Shown: positions 11,311 to 24,023 of the stretch, in pieces | Layout of the letters: each line of letters begins with the position of its first letter | How positions within the stretch are numbered: the first letter of the stretch is position 1 | Assembly (NCBI RefSeq): GCF_000165425.1 | Contig: NW_001799003.1 | Location: 124,001-188,000 of the forward strand | Direction: 5' to 3' | DNA length: 64,000 bases | DNA from: Paramecium tetraurelia | Taxonomy: Eukaryota; Ciliophora; Oligohymenophorea; Peniculida; Parameciidae | Notes under the pieces: model-generated | The model's input: the letters and a program-made list of their open reading frames with translations, nothing else | Told to the model about the DNA's origin: nothing | The model's database searches: none | Position numbers and translations under genes: made by a program

Positions 11311-11948
11311 TCATTCATTTTTTAATGAAGTAGTTATTGCTTAAGCTAACTTAACTAGTTCACTTACATAAGTGGAGGTCAATGAACTTCTGCTGACGTA
11401 GGATGATTCAATTTTATTTCTAAGTGCCACGATTTCATTCAATTAAACAACATCTGCTAGACTGCGTCCTTGTCTTTTCTTCAATTGCTCAGAGGAAGTA
11501 CGAAAGGAGTCATACTTGAAGGAATCAGAAGGTTTGGTGTATGATTCAGTTTCAATACTGTATTTGATTTAGGGTGGGGATTGAACAAACTTGAAGGGGG
11601 ATTGTGAGGAGATGGAGGGAGATTGGAAGGATTCTCTCCACTTGTGTCCACTATTGAAGGATTTAGTGCGTGGTCCCAGAGTGTCGGTAATTCTGAGGGT
11701 TAATGTATTGGGTACTTCTATTGAAGGCCTTGAGCTTTGTAAGGTGAGTAAGTGGGTTCACTCCTTTGAGGTTAGGTGGCAACAACATTGGATAGACGGG
11801 AGTAGGAGAAGTCTCTGATTCTGGCTTGAAGATTCTCAAAGGAGGGTACTTGTGCTCGGGTATCCTTTCTGAATGGATAGATGATGGTGGTTTACCTATT
11901 TGAGTTGAATTTGTTGGCACTTTGTGGAGCTTCACGTTTTAAGAACAT
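11311..11948 (-). CDS. Hypothetical Ser/Thr-rich protein, 195 aa
   Basis: Three frames are open here, so the structure was solved from the introns. ATG at 11948, introns 11869-11895 and 11693-11715 (both GTA...CAG) and stop 11311 give one continuous protein. The middle is Ser/Pro-rich and likely disordered (WRESFQSPSISSQSPF). The C-terminus is helical (SLADVVQLNEIVALRNKIESS). No domain is recognised. It lies 44 bp downstream of the same-strand gene that ends at 11993. Confidence 0.65.
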
Positions 11949-11992
11949 AATTTTATTAAACGTTAAAAATTAAATTGTCATCATGTATATTG

Positions 11993-13152
11993 TCATTAAG
12001 TTTCTAATTTATTAATTGTCGTATAGATGGCTTTCCTAGATGAATAGGTGAGAATTACTAATTCAATTCTTCTAGGGCTATCAATTATTTGATACGTCTG
12101 GGTAATTGTAGAAATTGTTTGCGTTTCCACTCTCTGGTTTCAGCATAATAATTATCCAACTTGATTTCGCAAGCCGATTGCAACGAAGAAGCATAAGAAT
12201 CATCTGGATTTTAAGGTGGATCTTGATTGTAGTGAGTTCTTTTGACTCTATGAGTGAGTACCTTTCTGCCAAAGTTCTTTCTAAAGTCGACTTCTGAATC
12301 AATGACATTTTGAATGTATTTGGGATGCTTTTCAATCTTGACTCCTTTGGGTTTGTTGTATAAATAATCATACAATTGAACATCAGCATGAGTTAAGATA
12401 CCATCTTAGTTTCTGCGATCAGTTTTGGCTGCCTTGTGAAAAAGAGTGAAGTCATTCCGTTTCGTTTGGATGCTCAGACGTACAATCTTGTTGATATTGT
12501 TCTCATGTTATTCGGCTTGGGTTTGTAATTCTTGGAGATAGAGTTATGCATTGTTTTCAAGCACTGACTTTAGGTAGGATCTGGGAGGAATGGTTTAAAT
12601 GACTTATTATTGTAATTTGCAAACGGGTTCAACATTGTCATAATTGAGTCGATATTGTTTTAAGTTTTTGGTTTTGGGTATCAATTTCTCTTGATATCCC
12701 ATGGAATTCTCTTTGTGATTGGCGATGTCCAAAATAGTTTATACTATGGTGAGTGTCTGAGCATTGGCTTGTCTTATTTCTTCATTGTGAGGTTTTTTGA
12801 TTGCTACTTTCTCTTTGATAAGGTTACGAACTTTGACAATTTTACTCTTTAGGTAGTTTTTTCTTTGTTCGGTTTATTGACGTATTTTGAGAGTCATTCG
12901 ATGTTTTGGTTAGAGTTGTTGTTCTGCATTCAGTCTGGGGTAATTGAGGGTTTGGATTAGTCTCTGGAGATTCAAGTCACCTTTCAAGTAATGGGCAAAA
13001 TGTTGTTCGAATTGTTATCCATGATTACGTGTTTCGAATGGTTTTGTAGTCACAAGAGGATCAACATTTTTTCTGGATGACACATGAAGAGTGTTAAATT
13101 TACGATGGATATTTTTAGAGTGATCGAAATCGCATGTTGTAGAAAAGCTCAT
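11993..13152 (-). CDS. Hypothetical basic helical protein, 378 aa
   Basis: One intron (12036-12058, GTAATT...TCTAG) near the 3' end sets the stop at 11993; without it the frame would run 17 bp past the next gene's start. The protein is Lys/Arg/Gln-rich with long predicted helices (RKNYLKSKIVKVRNLIKEK) and no transmembrane segment or known catalytic motif. It shares a 14-bp divergent spacer with the coiled-coil gene at 13167. Confidence 0.65.
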
Positions 13153-13166
13153 TAATAATTTTAATA
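13153..13166. promoter_or_regulatory. 14-bp spacer between divergent start codons
   Basis: The minus-strand ATG (13152) and plus-strand ATG (13167) are separated by 14 AT-only bases. This is the shortest head-to-head spacing in the window. Confidence 0.4.
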
Positions 13167-13765
13167 ATGCAATTCAAAGAAGAATTGATTAATGTGATTA
13201 TCAACTTGATTGAAGAAATGCTCGAATGCAAACTCAATTCCATCATGCAAGAAGTATTCCATCCCTTATCTTAGGTTAATGACAAACTGGCTCGCATGCA
13301 TCAAGATATCGAAAACATGTAGGATGTTCTGGTCAAGCACTTCTCTCATCAAGTGGCTCATTCCAGAGCTGAGTCCTTGAGTGAAACGGTTGATACTGCA
13401 GAAGAAGATTAATTCAAGAAATCCATCAATGCAGAATTGGATAGTCTTGGTTTACGTGTGTAGCAATTAGAATACATGAATCACATCATTCTTGATACTC
13501 AAAGTGCCAATAAAGCCAATTTTAAGGAACTAGAACGCAAAATATAACCAATGCAAGAATAAATTAATAAGTCAATCGAAGAGATGAAAAAGGACTTAAA
13601 GGGTACAATCCATCTATCAAAATAGACAAGCAGACCTTTTAATGGACAGTATTGAATGACCAAATTGAACGAGTAGAAAAGTATGTCTAAAAACTCAAAC
13701 AAGCAGATCTCTTATTCTAATAAAAATAATAATTGTAAACACAAACCAACAAGAAATCCAAATGA
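13167..13765 (+). CDS. Coiled-coil protein, 191 aa
   Basis: Intron 13603-13625 (23 nt) is removed; the frame then runs to TGA at 13763. Nearly the whole sequence has heptad character (ELINVIINLIEEMLECKLNS, VEKYVQKLKQADLLF). No signal peptide or catalytic motif is seen. It could be a structural cytoskeletal or basal-body protein, but that is only inference from composition. Confidence 0.65.
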
Positions 13766-13920
13766 ATCTAACTAATATATAGTAATTTAAACATCATTCT
13801 ATATTATTATCATTTACATAACCAAAAATTGTAGATATAGTACTCTTCTTTGGCAATTGAAAATCATCTGGACTCTAGGGGTTTTCAGGATCAATATACG
13901 CCGATATCACACTTGTGAAT

Positions 13921-16900
13921 TCATTCTACCCTATTACTCTCTAATTCAACTTGTTTCGATCGAATTTTCTATTGTATATTTATTTAGCTATACATATATT
14001 TTACTAACTGAGGCGCAATCGAATTCAATAAACTTATCGTAGTATAAGTGGATGAGGTATTGGGTCTATTGGAGTGAATCTAAAATTAAGAATTTAGATC
14101 CAGATTTGATTTCTATAACTTCAGTTTTCCAATGAACTCCATAACGTAAACTCTGGCCTTCTTCCATAAATAGCACGCCTTTCGTTTGGCATGGTAATTC
14201 TTGGGCTTCTTGATGCAGTATTTCAGACAAGGATATCTGAGAACTAAATTAACTATCTTCTCTAAATGTTACTGTTTCAATCCAGACAAATATTCCTTTA
14301 TGATCTTCATTGCTATATACGAACAATACATAAGATTAAGACTGGAACACGTTATCGACAACAGATACACCATCCAACTGTAAGGATTTCTAAATTGACT
14401 ATAAGTGCAAATCAAGGTGATCATCGCCAGTTGAGTGGATATCTTATCAATGAAGTTGTATTGCTTCTCAATGTAAGGTTGATGTTGAGTCAACAACTCA
14501 AGGTAAATCAGTAATATTAATATTGCAAACAGGAACATTAACTTGATATCCTAAATCAACAGAGTCTTCAAAAAATAGAATATTGATTTCACAAAAAAAC
14601 AGATGAACTCCCAATAATAGTATCTATCCTTATATTCCACATATAAATAACCATACGGCATCCTCAATTTGCAAGTCCACAACTTGTTCTTATTCATGTA
14701 CAACTTCACTATGTAAAAGATGGGAGAGATCACTCCTACAATCAGCAGAGTGGGGATTATAAATACCTATAAATAGAAGTAGTACTCATCAGTGTAGCAA
14801 AGGTATGATGTGGCAGCTTAGATGTAATATTAGCCTGAGGCTTTGATGCAGAACATCAATTTCAATAATCCTTCGATGATGTCTCCTTAAAAGTAAAAGT
14901 TCACTTGAATGACACTAGTTATGAAAATATTCCTTGTTGAGTCTTCCAATGGTTTTGTCTTACAAAATTGTATTAGACTGTATATGAACACAAAAGAAAA
15001 CACAAACAGCAATGAAAAAAACAGATTCCAAAACTACCTTAAATACACTATTTCAATCTCAATATTGGATTGCAATAGAAAACACTCAATAGAGTATCCT
15101 ATTGTAGATAAAGGGTTTCCTATTACCTAAGCAAAAAATACTATTGGCATTGGAAACTCAAACTCAATTATCAAACTAATCGAAATCAATTGGAAATAAC
15201 TAGACACTGATTTAATCAGAATTTCAGTTTAATCAATAAACATTGTTGATCTAGTTGCAAAAAAGATACCCATCATCCTTAGATAATAGGCTGATAATTG
15301 TGATCTCACTAATTTCAGACTCCCTCTGACTGATATAAATAAGGCTACTAAAATCCACAAAAATGATAGAAATATCTTTAATATATTAAAAGCATCATTT
15401 TAACATAAAGAACAATTTCCACCCTGATTCCTTGTATATGAAGCATTCCATTAAACAGCATAATAATCACAATCATTACATAATGCTCCAACATATCCTT
15501 AGGAACAAGTGAAATTCTGTTCTCCCCCTTAACATGAAGATTAAAAGGTCCCACAATATTCTATCTAATCAGTTAAGTTGTTGGGTCTCCAATACCCTTA
15601 CTTGATCATCAACTATGAGCCTCCAGGACATAACTCAATGGATGTAATGCATTATTAACATTATTTGAAGTTCGTCAGACTATATGTTCCAGCTGGGCAT
15701 CGTAAACATGTCTAATTCATCCAAGCCTCCCCAATTTCACACTCTATCATATTTAAATAAATCGACAGTTTGAATGTATCATTGTAGAATTTAAATTGTG
15801 GGAACTCTATTTGTAGTTCTACTTATTGATTTTTAGGTAAACTCTGATATTATGAATAGGATATTTCGTATTAGCATTTTTGTGAATTGAATTGGAATAT
15901 CTTGAAATTTATTGACAGATAATTGCTAAAATTACATAATCTATTCTTTCCACTGTCTAAGATAGCAATCATGAATTCAATCTTCTATCCACTCTTTAGT
16001 TAATCAAACTCTATAATAGCGTTCTTTTTGATCAAATGATCTAATAAGTACGTTGTATTGTGCAAGGTAATGTACACAGGTCCATTGATGTAGGTATTAA
16101 GATCGGGTTCAACAATTTAATTTGTGATTAGATGAATCTACTTGTCGTTTTTCATACTACAATTTTTATAGGAATTATATTCAATATAATGTGTAGCATC
16201 TCCTGTTTGATTGAAGGTTATTACGCCACCATCTGCAGAGTACAAGTTATTAAATTGGTTTTCGAAGATTTTAACAGAAGAATTTGTTATTACAAAAGCT
16301 GATCCCTCATTACCAGTAAGATTTGTAAATATATTATTTTAAGCAATTACATTGCCGTTATTTTGAATATTCATGTAGCCTAACAAAGATATTGAATTTC
16401 TGAAATTACACTGTTTTATTTCAATATAGCTACAATTCTTAATAACAATAACTCCATCACAAGATTAGCAAGTAATATCATAACATTAAAAATCAGTGAA
16501 TATAACCTTGGAACCATCTTCAATTCTTATAACTTACTTATAATTCTAAATAACATTAAATATCTGACTCTACTTAATTATGAAGTTGGATTTTTGAATA
16601 GCAATCAAGGGAATCTGGAAGTTATTTATTTCGAATAATTTAATTAGATTAAGTTTGATTTATGAGTTTTTAACGCAGAGGAAATTACATTCCTCACAAT
16701 TCTACATCGTAATCATATTTATGACTATGTTTACATTATTTGATAATTTGGCTATTGATATTGATGAACAATTAGTAACTAACAGGTTGGTGATTTGAAC
16801 TAACGAGGATTATTTGACATTAATTAAAGTTGAATTAAATATCCTAGTGAAATTTACCTAATCAATTAAAAGCTCTTTAATTGAACTTTTGTTGAATATT

Positions 16901-17973
16901 GACCCTAAAGTAGAATCAAAATGTCCTTTATAAATTTATAGAGTGCCATTGGCAGAGAAAAAGGGGTCAACTGACTGACAAGATTCGATTGTGAATTGAG
17001 TTATCATGACATTACTGGAAGAATATTTATTTATCATCAAACTTCCTTTAACCCCCTACAAAGCAAACTTTTTGAGGAGGATATTTTATGAATTAAAATC
17101 TAACAGTACCTCTGATTGAACATTAATCATAGAAGTATTTAGCATTTAAATATATTTACTTTCAGCCACAATTAGTTTTGAGTCTGATATTATAGAATGA
17201 AATAGGTTTCCAACTATTTATATTTAATTGTTGCTTTGCATCATCATCAAATGACTTTAGGAGAATGTTACATTAATAATGTTTGTGTATAGTGCTCCAC
17301 TGACTTGTAAAGCTGTAGAAAGAGTAAAGTATGAATTTTGAATTGTAATTTCTTATGAAATGTCTGTAACAATCAAAATACTTTAAATTACAAAGGAGTT
17401 ATTAAATGTGATACTTCTGAGTAAAGCAACTGTGGCCAAAGTTGAGTTGATAAAACTGACTTAATCGAAGATAATATTGCGTAATCTACTCAGTTATTGG
17501 ACAAGAGAACTTCTAAAAAAAGTAGAGTTAGATATAATCAGTCCATCTGCATCTACTGGTGAAGCAAAGACTGGGTTGTACTAGAATATCATCTTGGTCA
17601 TGATAGTTTATCGAATGAATATTTTGGTTGCATTGATTTAGCAATTACTTGTAAGAGTAACATTGTTCAGATGGACTTATGTTGATATTGACAGCATTTT
17701 GGTTTGTGTGTTAATTGTTATATTCTGAAATTCGACTAGTTGGAATCCTTGTAAAAGGATGTTCTGATTCAAAAGCAATTCAGTTCCTGTAATTTTTAGT
17801 TATCCACCCAAGGATGTCATATTGATTAGTTTATCATTGCTAACATTCAGTGTGCAATTGTAGTTTGGTATTGTGATGGATTTATCGAGTTGCAAAGTTA
17901 AACCTAATTAGTCTTTACAAATCAATAATCCTATTGCGAAATATATATTTATGAGCAAAAACAATCCTTTCAT
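13921..17973 (-). CDS. Large secreted beta-helix membrane protein with C-terminal multipass region, 1,350 aa
   Basis: I checked every codon position: 4,053 bases contain no in-frame TGA and no intron is required. Order: signal peptide (MKGLFLLINIYFAIGLLIC), about 700 residues of irregular N/S/T/I-rich repeats typical of parallel beta-helix (pectin-lyase-like) folds, a Cys-rich module at about residues 750-835 (CLRCPAGTYS, CQQC, CPGG, GYVGALCNDC), then about 400 residues with several hydrophobic segments, and a cytosolic tail. This architecture is common in ciliate surface proteins of unknown function; adhesion or sensing is only a guess. No enzyme motif is seen. Confidence 0.85.
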
Positions 17974-18195
17974 CAAATAATAAATAGTGATTAATTATTT
18001 CAATAAACATCAAAATCATAAAACATCAATACCCATTATAATTTTATGACCTCCCAACTATTCTAAATATTAATAAATAATATTAATTTATAAGAATTAC
18101 AATAATTAGTATCAAATTAAATTGATATAATCTTTACCATTTATAATAATAATACTTATTTAAATTTATGTCTTATTAATCAAAAATCACTTTGT

Positions 18196-18488
18196 TCATT
18201 AAACATATGGAAAAGCATAACTGAATTCCCTACTCTAGAAGATATTAGCAAATTTTATTACCTATTTGAATGGTCTCACTGTTGAGATTGTATAAACCGA
18301 TGGTACTGTGTACGGAGTCCGAACTATGGGTTGTGCATACTGAATACCAGCAGGACTTTGAATAGCATATTGTTCCTCTATAGGCATCACTAACCTAATG
18401 GGACTCTAATCAAATTAAGCATGAGTATTCTCTATTTAATGATGATTAGCATTATTATTAATATTATTAGGATTATTAGGATTATTAA

Positions 18489-18528
<40 letters not shown>

Positions 18529-19295
18529 TATATTATTATTTTTATTATTAGGAAGATTACTATCAGTATAATTATATAATGAATATACTACTGAATCATC
18601 CACGATACTTGAGACTCTTCTAATAGGGTTCTCCTCTTGCCATTCATTATCTCTAAGATTTAAAAATTCTCCATTATTGGAAGCTACCGTAAATAATCTA
18701 TTCAAGTGCAACTTAACTTGTTATAATGAGAATTAATTTATTTGGATTGGATTATTTTAATAGGTTAATTAAGGCTCGTGATACCCTTGATCTGGTTCAA
18801 CAAAATATAGAATGGCTTCTTTCATACAAGTTTGAGAATCCTTAAGCTTTTCCAATTTGGATATTAAATTCCTCCATTCAACGACCAAATCTGGTTGATA
18901 ATTTTAATCAGCTTTTCTGAGGAGATCTTCAAAAATTGCATCGATCAATTTGTGGAGATCTTGGCGCAATTATAAAAAATCATGTCTTTGATGTAAGGCA
19001 ATTTCATTGGCCCTTTTGGCATAGCCACGATAGACTTGAGTTAGAGTGTTTTGGATAGAATCGACTTAATAATAGGCTTGGAATATGACTTACTAAATTT
19101 GGAATGCTGGGGAGAATGAGTTCCCAAACAAGTGTCACATAGAGGCATTAAGCATGATGTCTTTTTGCAGAAATGAGTTATAAATTTCGGATGATAGACG
19201 CATTTAGTTTAAGGCAATTAGGTGAATGTGTGATCCGGAGAAATTTGGACTGGTTGTTATTGATCGTTAATAGGTTATAGTTATTAATATATCAT
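18196..19295 (-). CDS. B-box-type zinc finger, coiled-coil and poly-Asn protein, 347 aa
   Basis: Two introns (19065-19093 and 18235-18261) are removed. Residues about 33-65 form a B-box-like cluster: CVYHPKFITHFC, SCLMPLCDTCLGTHSPQHS. A helical region follows (YAKRANEIALHQRHDFLQLR and LVVEWRNLISKLEKL), as in TRIM proteins but without a RING. Then comes a tract of more than 20 Asn encoded by an ATT (minus-strand AAT) microsatellite at 18441-18552, and a Pro/Tyr-rich tail. An alternative frame of the N-terminus looks coding but contains an in-frame TGA; the zinc-ligand pattern decides for the frame given. The start is 37 bp from the divergent PF20 start. Confidence 0.72.
18441..18552. repeat. 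ATT/AAT trinucleotide microsatellite inside a coding exon
   Basis: Runs of ATT on the plus strand, with a few GG-containing interruptions, encode poly-Asn on the minus strand. Length polymorphism between strains would be expected. Confidence 0.85.
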
Positions 19296-19332
19296 AAAAA
19301 TATAAATATATATACATATATAAAATAAATAA

Positions 19333-21257
19333 ATGAACAAAGCTGAGGATAGTTAGAATTAGTTTTTTGTGATTGAACGTACACTTATGATGTGAATTAT
19401 GTAGAAATTGAGATGAGCAGTGAGAGTGAACCTGAAGACTTGGAAGATTTGGATGAATTGAATGACATCAAACATGAAGAAGAAAATCTCAATGATTTAG
19501 ATAAGATTATAACTGATGTGAAAAGTAAGATTCTATTCGATAATTACTTAGAGGAAGAATACATGCCCAAAATAAGAGCAGAACCCCCAGAGCCAAAACC
19601 ACCAGGGGTTATAAAGAGACCAGAAGTTGTGGATGACTTTATTCGTAACTTCCTCATCAAGAATCAAATGAATCGAAGTCTGGAAGTATTTCAGGTATTT
19701 TTCATCATCAATTGTCCTAGTAAGAATGGTACGAACTATCATAGAAAGGCAAATTGGCTACAGATGGAATGGGTTAAGTGACAGATGTTTATGTTTAAAA
19801 TGAGAAACTTAAAGAAGAACTAAAATATGTAAGAGGAGAGTTGGACAAAGCTAAAATTGTAGCTGAAAATGCCAAATCCACATACGACAAACTCAGAAAA
19901 GAAAGAGATTTCCACAAAATGCATCATCATAGAGTCCAATAAGAAAAAAGGAAATTGAATCATGACATTGATAAGTTGAAAGGATTGCACTAACAATATG
20001 AAGACAAATATGAAGAACTATCCTAAAAGTATTCCCACGCTATGAAAGAAAAGATGTTATTGAAATTAGAAAGAGATAGATTGGTGGCAAAAAATGATGC
20101 ACTCCAAAGAAGTTTATAAAATGTATATCTTAATTAATAATTAAAAAAAGGTCGAAGAAAAGATCAATAAAGAAAAAGAGCCAGGAAGTCCCACAGATAA
20201 ACTTCCTTTAGTTGACACCAAGGCCAACACCAAGAAGGCATCAACCAAAACCAATACTCAATTCCCTCCTGATGATAGACCCAATCCTTATGCAGGTACT
20301 CAAATAGAACCACAAAATTACAGAAATGCCATCCTAAATAAAACTTTTAAAGGACACATGATGGCCATCTCATCTATGGATATGCACCCAAAGAAATCCA
20401 TTGTTGCCACTGCCTCTGATGATTTCACTTGGAAAATTTGGACCTTGCCATAAGGTGAATTGATCATGTCTGGAGAAGGCCATAAAGATTGGGTCAGTGG
20501 AATTCATTTCCATCCAAAAGGAAGTCATCTAGTTACCTCATCTGGTGATTGTACAATCAAGGTCTGGGATTTCATCAATGCATCATGCACTCATACATTC
20601 AAAGATCACATTTAACCTGTTTGGGGTGTTAAATTCAATGACACTGGAGAGTTCATTGTGAGTGCTAGTATGGATCATACATGTAAAGTATTCGATTTAG
20701 CATCCGGTAAAACTAGGCATACATTCAGAGGACATGTATTTATTTATTTATTATTCAAAGGTCGATTCTGTCAATCACGTGAGTTTCCAGCCATTTTCAA
20801 ACATCTTTACTTCTGCTTCAGCTGATAAGACAATATCATTATGGGATATCAGAAGTGGATTATGCGTTCAAACCTTCTATGGCCACTTGAATAGTGTCAA
20901 TCATGCCACCTTCTCTTTAAAGGGAGATAGTATTGCCAGTTGCGATGCTGATGGAATTATCAAAATGTGGGATGTTAGAATGGTCAAGGGAAGATCACAA
21001 TTTGATGCAGGTCCTTATTCTGCCAATGCTGTGGCTCTGGACAAGAGTGGCACTATACTTCTTGTGGGCTCCGATGACCAATAGATCAGACTCTATAATG
21101 AAACCACCTAGAAGGTATGATCCTTATTCACGTATTCAATAGTAAGAACACACTTTGAAGGGACATGAAGATGCTGTCCAAGATGTTGCCTTTGATTACA
21201 ATAGCAAAATGATTATTAGTTGCGGTTCCCGATGCTACTTTTAGAATTTATTAATGA
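19333..21257 (+). CDS. SPAG16: PF20/SPAG16 central-apparatus WD40 protein, with one apparent frameshift
   Basis: PF20 is a WD-repeat protein of the C2 microtubule of the ciliary central pair, needed for motility. Five introns (19379-19404, 19695-19720, 20123-20150, 20736-20760, 21115-21142) are removed. Order: acidic head, PEVVDDFIRNFLIKN with QEWYEL (family N-terminal motif), coiled coil, then seven WD repeats (GHMMAISSMDMHP, SGDCTIKVWDF, ADKTISLWDIRSG, DADGIIKMWDVR). The last repeat should end GSDATFRIYQ, but the sequence has an extra C in GGTTCCCGATGC (about 21225-21230), so the literal frame leaves the homology nine codons before the end. The coordinates assume the corrected frame (596 aa). 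Confidence 0.9.
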
Positions 21258-21441
21258 TTTAAAATTTTATAAACAAGATGCATATTATTTAGCCAATTTT
21301 ACTGAAGATTTACCTTCCATTTATATCTTATTTTTATATATTCTTTAAAAACTATTCTTGCAATCCTTTCATGTAAAATGACTATTCAAATTCTAATTAT
21401 TTAAGCTTCCTTCAAATTTTGATTTAAATCATAAAAATTAG

Positions 21442-22966
21442 ATGAATCAAGTTTAAGAGAGATTTAAAAGATTCGACATTTTCGGTTAAGAAATCAGACT
21501 AATGGCTTCTGGCTAGTCCGCTTTCAGAACAAACATTGGAGCATTTATGACTTTGGCTTTATTTTCTATTCTGGCATATTCTTGTAATTCCTTTATTTTG
21601 GAAATGAATAAAGGAAAAAATGCTATGCTTAATTCTAAGGAGACTGTAATATCTGGAGAAGAAGTAACTCGAAGAAATTTAACTTAGGGTTATACCTTTA
21701 ATTCGACTGAGCTTATCTTCGCTGTTGGATTATTAGACAATTTGGGATAACCTGTTCCTAATGATAATAATCGAGTATTTTCTATTAGCTTTTACTATTG
21801 CAACAAGTCATTAACCGACACTGAGTGCACCTACATACCAGGAACAATATGTGGCAGCAGAATTCAAGAAATCTCACAAGTAAATATACTTTTATAAGTT
21901 AGTAATTAAATATACCAAAGGGTTATGAAGATATTACTTACTGTATGGATGAAGAATACATTAAGTAAAATCCAGAAATCAGAATTCAAGGCTCAACTAG
22001 ATAAGATAATTTTACCTTATTAGGAGCATTAGTCTAAAGATGTCAGAATAGCACGGATTCTAATAGTAATTTATAATTAAATTAGATTGTGCACCATAGG
22101 AGGATATTGATTAATATATCAAAAATGCAAATCTATACTACTCTTACTCTTTTCATCAGTTCAACAAAGAATTGGATGATTCCCCTTACGAAAAAGCCTA
22201 AAATATTGATGTTACACCAATGTACTACAAAGTTCGAAAATATATAAAAATTTATTTTTAATACTCATAGAGTTAATTGGAGTATAACCCTTTTTACTTT
22301 TTCCCTTCTTACGCTCAGCATGATGGCTTTGAATATTAAAATACAGGAATAGATACGGCCTTAAATTTTGAAGACGACAGCAGTTTTGCCCAACTAGAAA
22401 TTAATTTGGATGCGAAGAAGAGGATTCATTTCATCACCTACCAAACCTTAATGGATGTTGCTGCCAAGATTGGTGGCTTTTTCACAATCATTAGAATCAT
22501 TTTTGAAATTGTTCTATTCCCCATCTAATCAATACTTTACAGACTCTATTTGATCAATTGTTTAACTCATCAATAAAATAATGTCAATACCAATACATCT
22601 GACACTCCTAAGAATAAAACTAATAACTTTTTAACCTTCTATAGACTAATAAAATCTGCAAAAGCAAGATAGTTCTATCTTAATCAATCTGTTCTAATTG
22701 ATAAGTTTTTGGACATAACAGAAATACTGATTAACCCTTTACGATTTACGCGGCAAGTCGAAGACTTATATGGGTCAATAAAGAAATTTGATATTGTAAG
22801 TGCACGGCAGAATAATTACAACATTAATCAACAGATAGATGAACTGGTGGCTAATAACAATAACGACTTTGCAGATCTCAAAAGCTTGAGTCCAAGAACT
22901 ATAAATTAAGAAATGAAGTTGGGAAGTCTAACCAATTTTAAGGTTCCTCAACTTTCTATAAATTGA
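21442..22966 (+). CDS. Two-transmembrane ciliate protein, 493 aa, unknown function
   Basis: Introns 21880-21902 and 22066-22085 are removed. One hydrophobic segment lies near residue 45 (IGAFMTLALFSILAYS). A several-hundred-residue extracytosolic-looking domain with conserved-type Cys and Tyr follows, then a second segment (IGGFFTIIRIIFEIVLFPI) and an N/Q-rich cytosolic tail. The two-TM layout with a loop ending FITYQTLMDVAAKIGGF recurs in uncharacterised ciliate proteins. Channel or receptor roles are possible but nothing here shows one. Confidence 0.75.
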
Positions 22967-23022
22967 ACTTTAATAATATTTAAATATATAATTGGATTTT
23001 ATAAAAAGATATTAATTGTAAG

Positions 23023-23986
23023 TCATTTTAATAATTGATTGAGTAATTCTTATGCAAGATATGTTTTTGAATCTATCTCTGATTTAACTAATTAAATTTG
23101 TGTTCTTAATACGCTTTCTTTGAAAACTTATTAATTTAATATTACATTTATCGAGTTGATCTCTTCAATCTGTTCAAGTTGTCTTACATACATAATTATT
23201 TTAATCCATTTATAGAAAAATATAGAAACTTTATTTTTTAATCTATCATCTACTTTCTGTAGGTAAATAAGGATTCTGAAAACAGCTCTGTTTCTGGAAT
23301 TCTGAGATTTTGTAGACAAGGACACTTTGGAATTATTAGTGCTTATTGGCGATTTCGATCTTGATTTTTATTTATTTTCCTTCTAATACACAACATTATT
23401 TTATTAAATTTAAGTAACAGTTGATTTAAATGTATTCTAATTTGTATTGTATTTCGAATTGCTTGCATAATTCATTGAGGCAGTATTCCTGATAAATCTA
23501 TGAAATGCGATGGGTCTTGATCAATCTTTCTTTTCGAGCTGCATTTTTGAATAATTGAACCAAAATTTGTTTTTGTCTAATTTAGAAGAAAGCCTTTCTC
23601 TCCAAATCGAATATCTATTCTTCAATAATCTTACGCTATTTCTTCATATTTCTATATGGATAGCGTTTTTATTTTTCGAGATCCTTTCTTTCAATTTCCC
23701 AATTCTTTTCAAAAATGTCCTAATTTTGAAAGTATCTCCAAATGTAAAAGTAAAAGCATTTTTTGGTTTAATAAGTTTAATCTTCTTGTCTACTATAGTA
23801 TTTTAACATGAGAGTTATTAGTTTTTGAATATCTTTTTAATCATATTACATTTAATAAAACGACCTGTCATCATCTGATTCATGTAAATTTTTGAGATGA
23901 TCATCCATTTCTTAAATGATATCTCTTTATTCCATTTACTTATTAAATTCATTCTTTCTCTAAACAATTTGTTCTGCTATATTCAT
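23023..23986 (-). CDS. Basic helical/IQ-like protein, 313 aa
   Basis: The frame from ATG at 23986 is continuous through one inferred 22-nt intron (23302-23323, GTCC...CAG) to TGA at 23023. It is rich in Lys, Gln, Glu and aromatic residues. Segments such as RKAFFQIRQKQILVQLFKNA resemble IQ/helical calmodulin-binding stretches. The donor GTCC is atypical but the frame is open on both sides and coding in character. The start lies 37 bp after the helicase stop on the same strand. No family is recognised. Confidence 0.6.
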
Positions 23987-24023
23987 TAATTTAATAAATA
24001 TCAAATAAAGCCATAAATCAAAA

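Noticed and set aside
10958-11583. 208-codon plus-strand ORF as a real gene
   Set aside because: Its 3' half is antisense to a better-supported two-intron gene and it has no proper start.
19100-19260. Frame resembling a BAR-type N-terminus for the B-box gene
   Set aside because: It needs an in-frame TGA to be read through, whereas the B-box frame joins cleanly by a 29-nt intron and has ordered zinc ligands.
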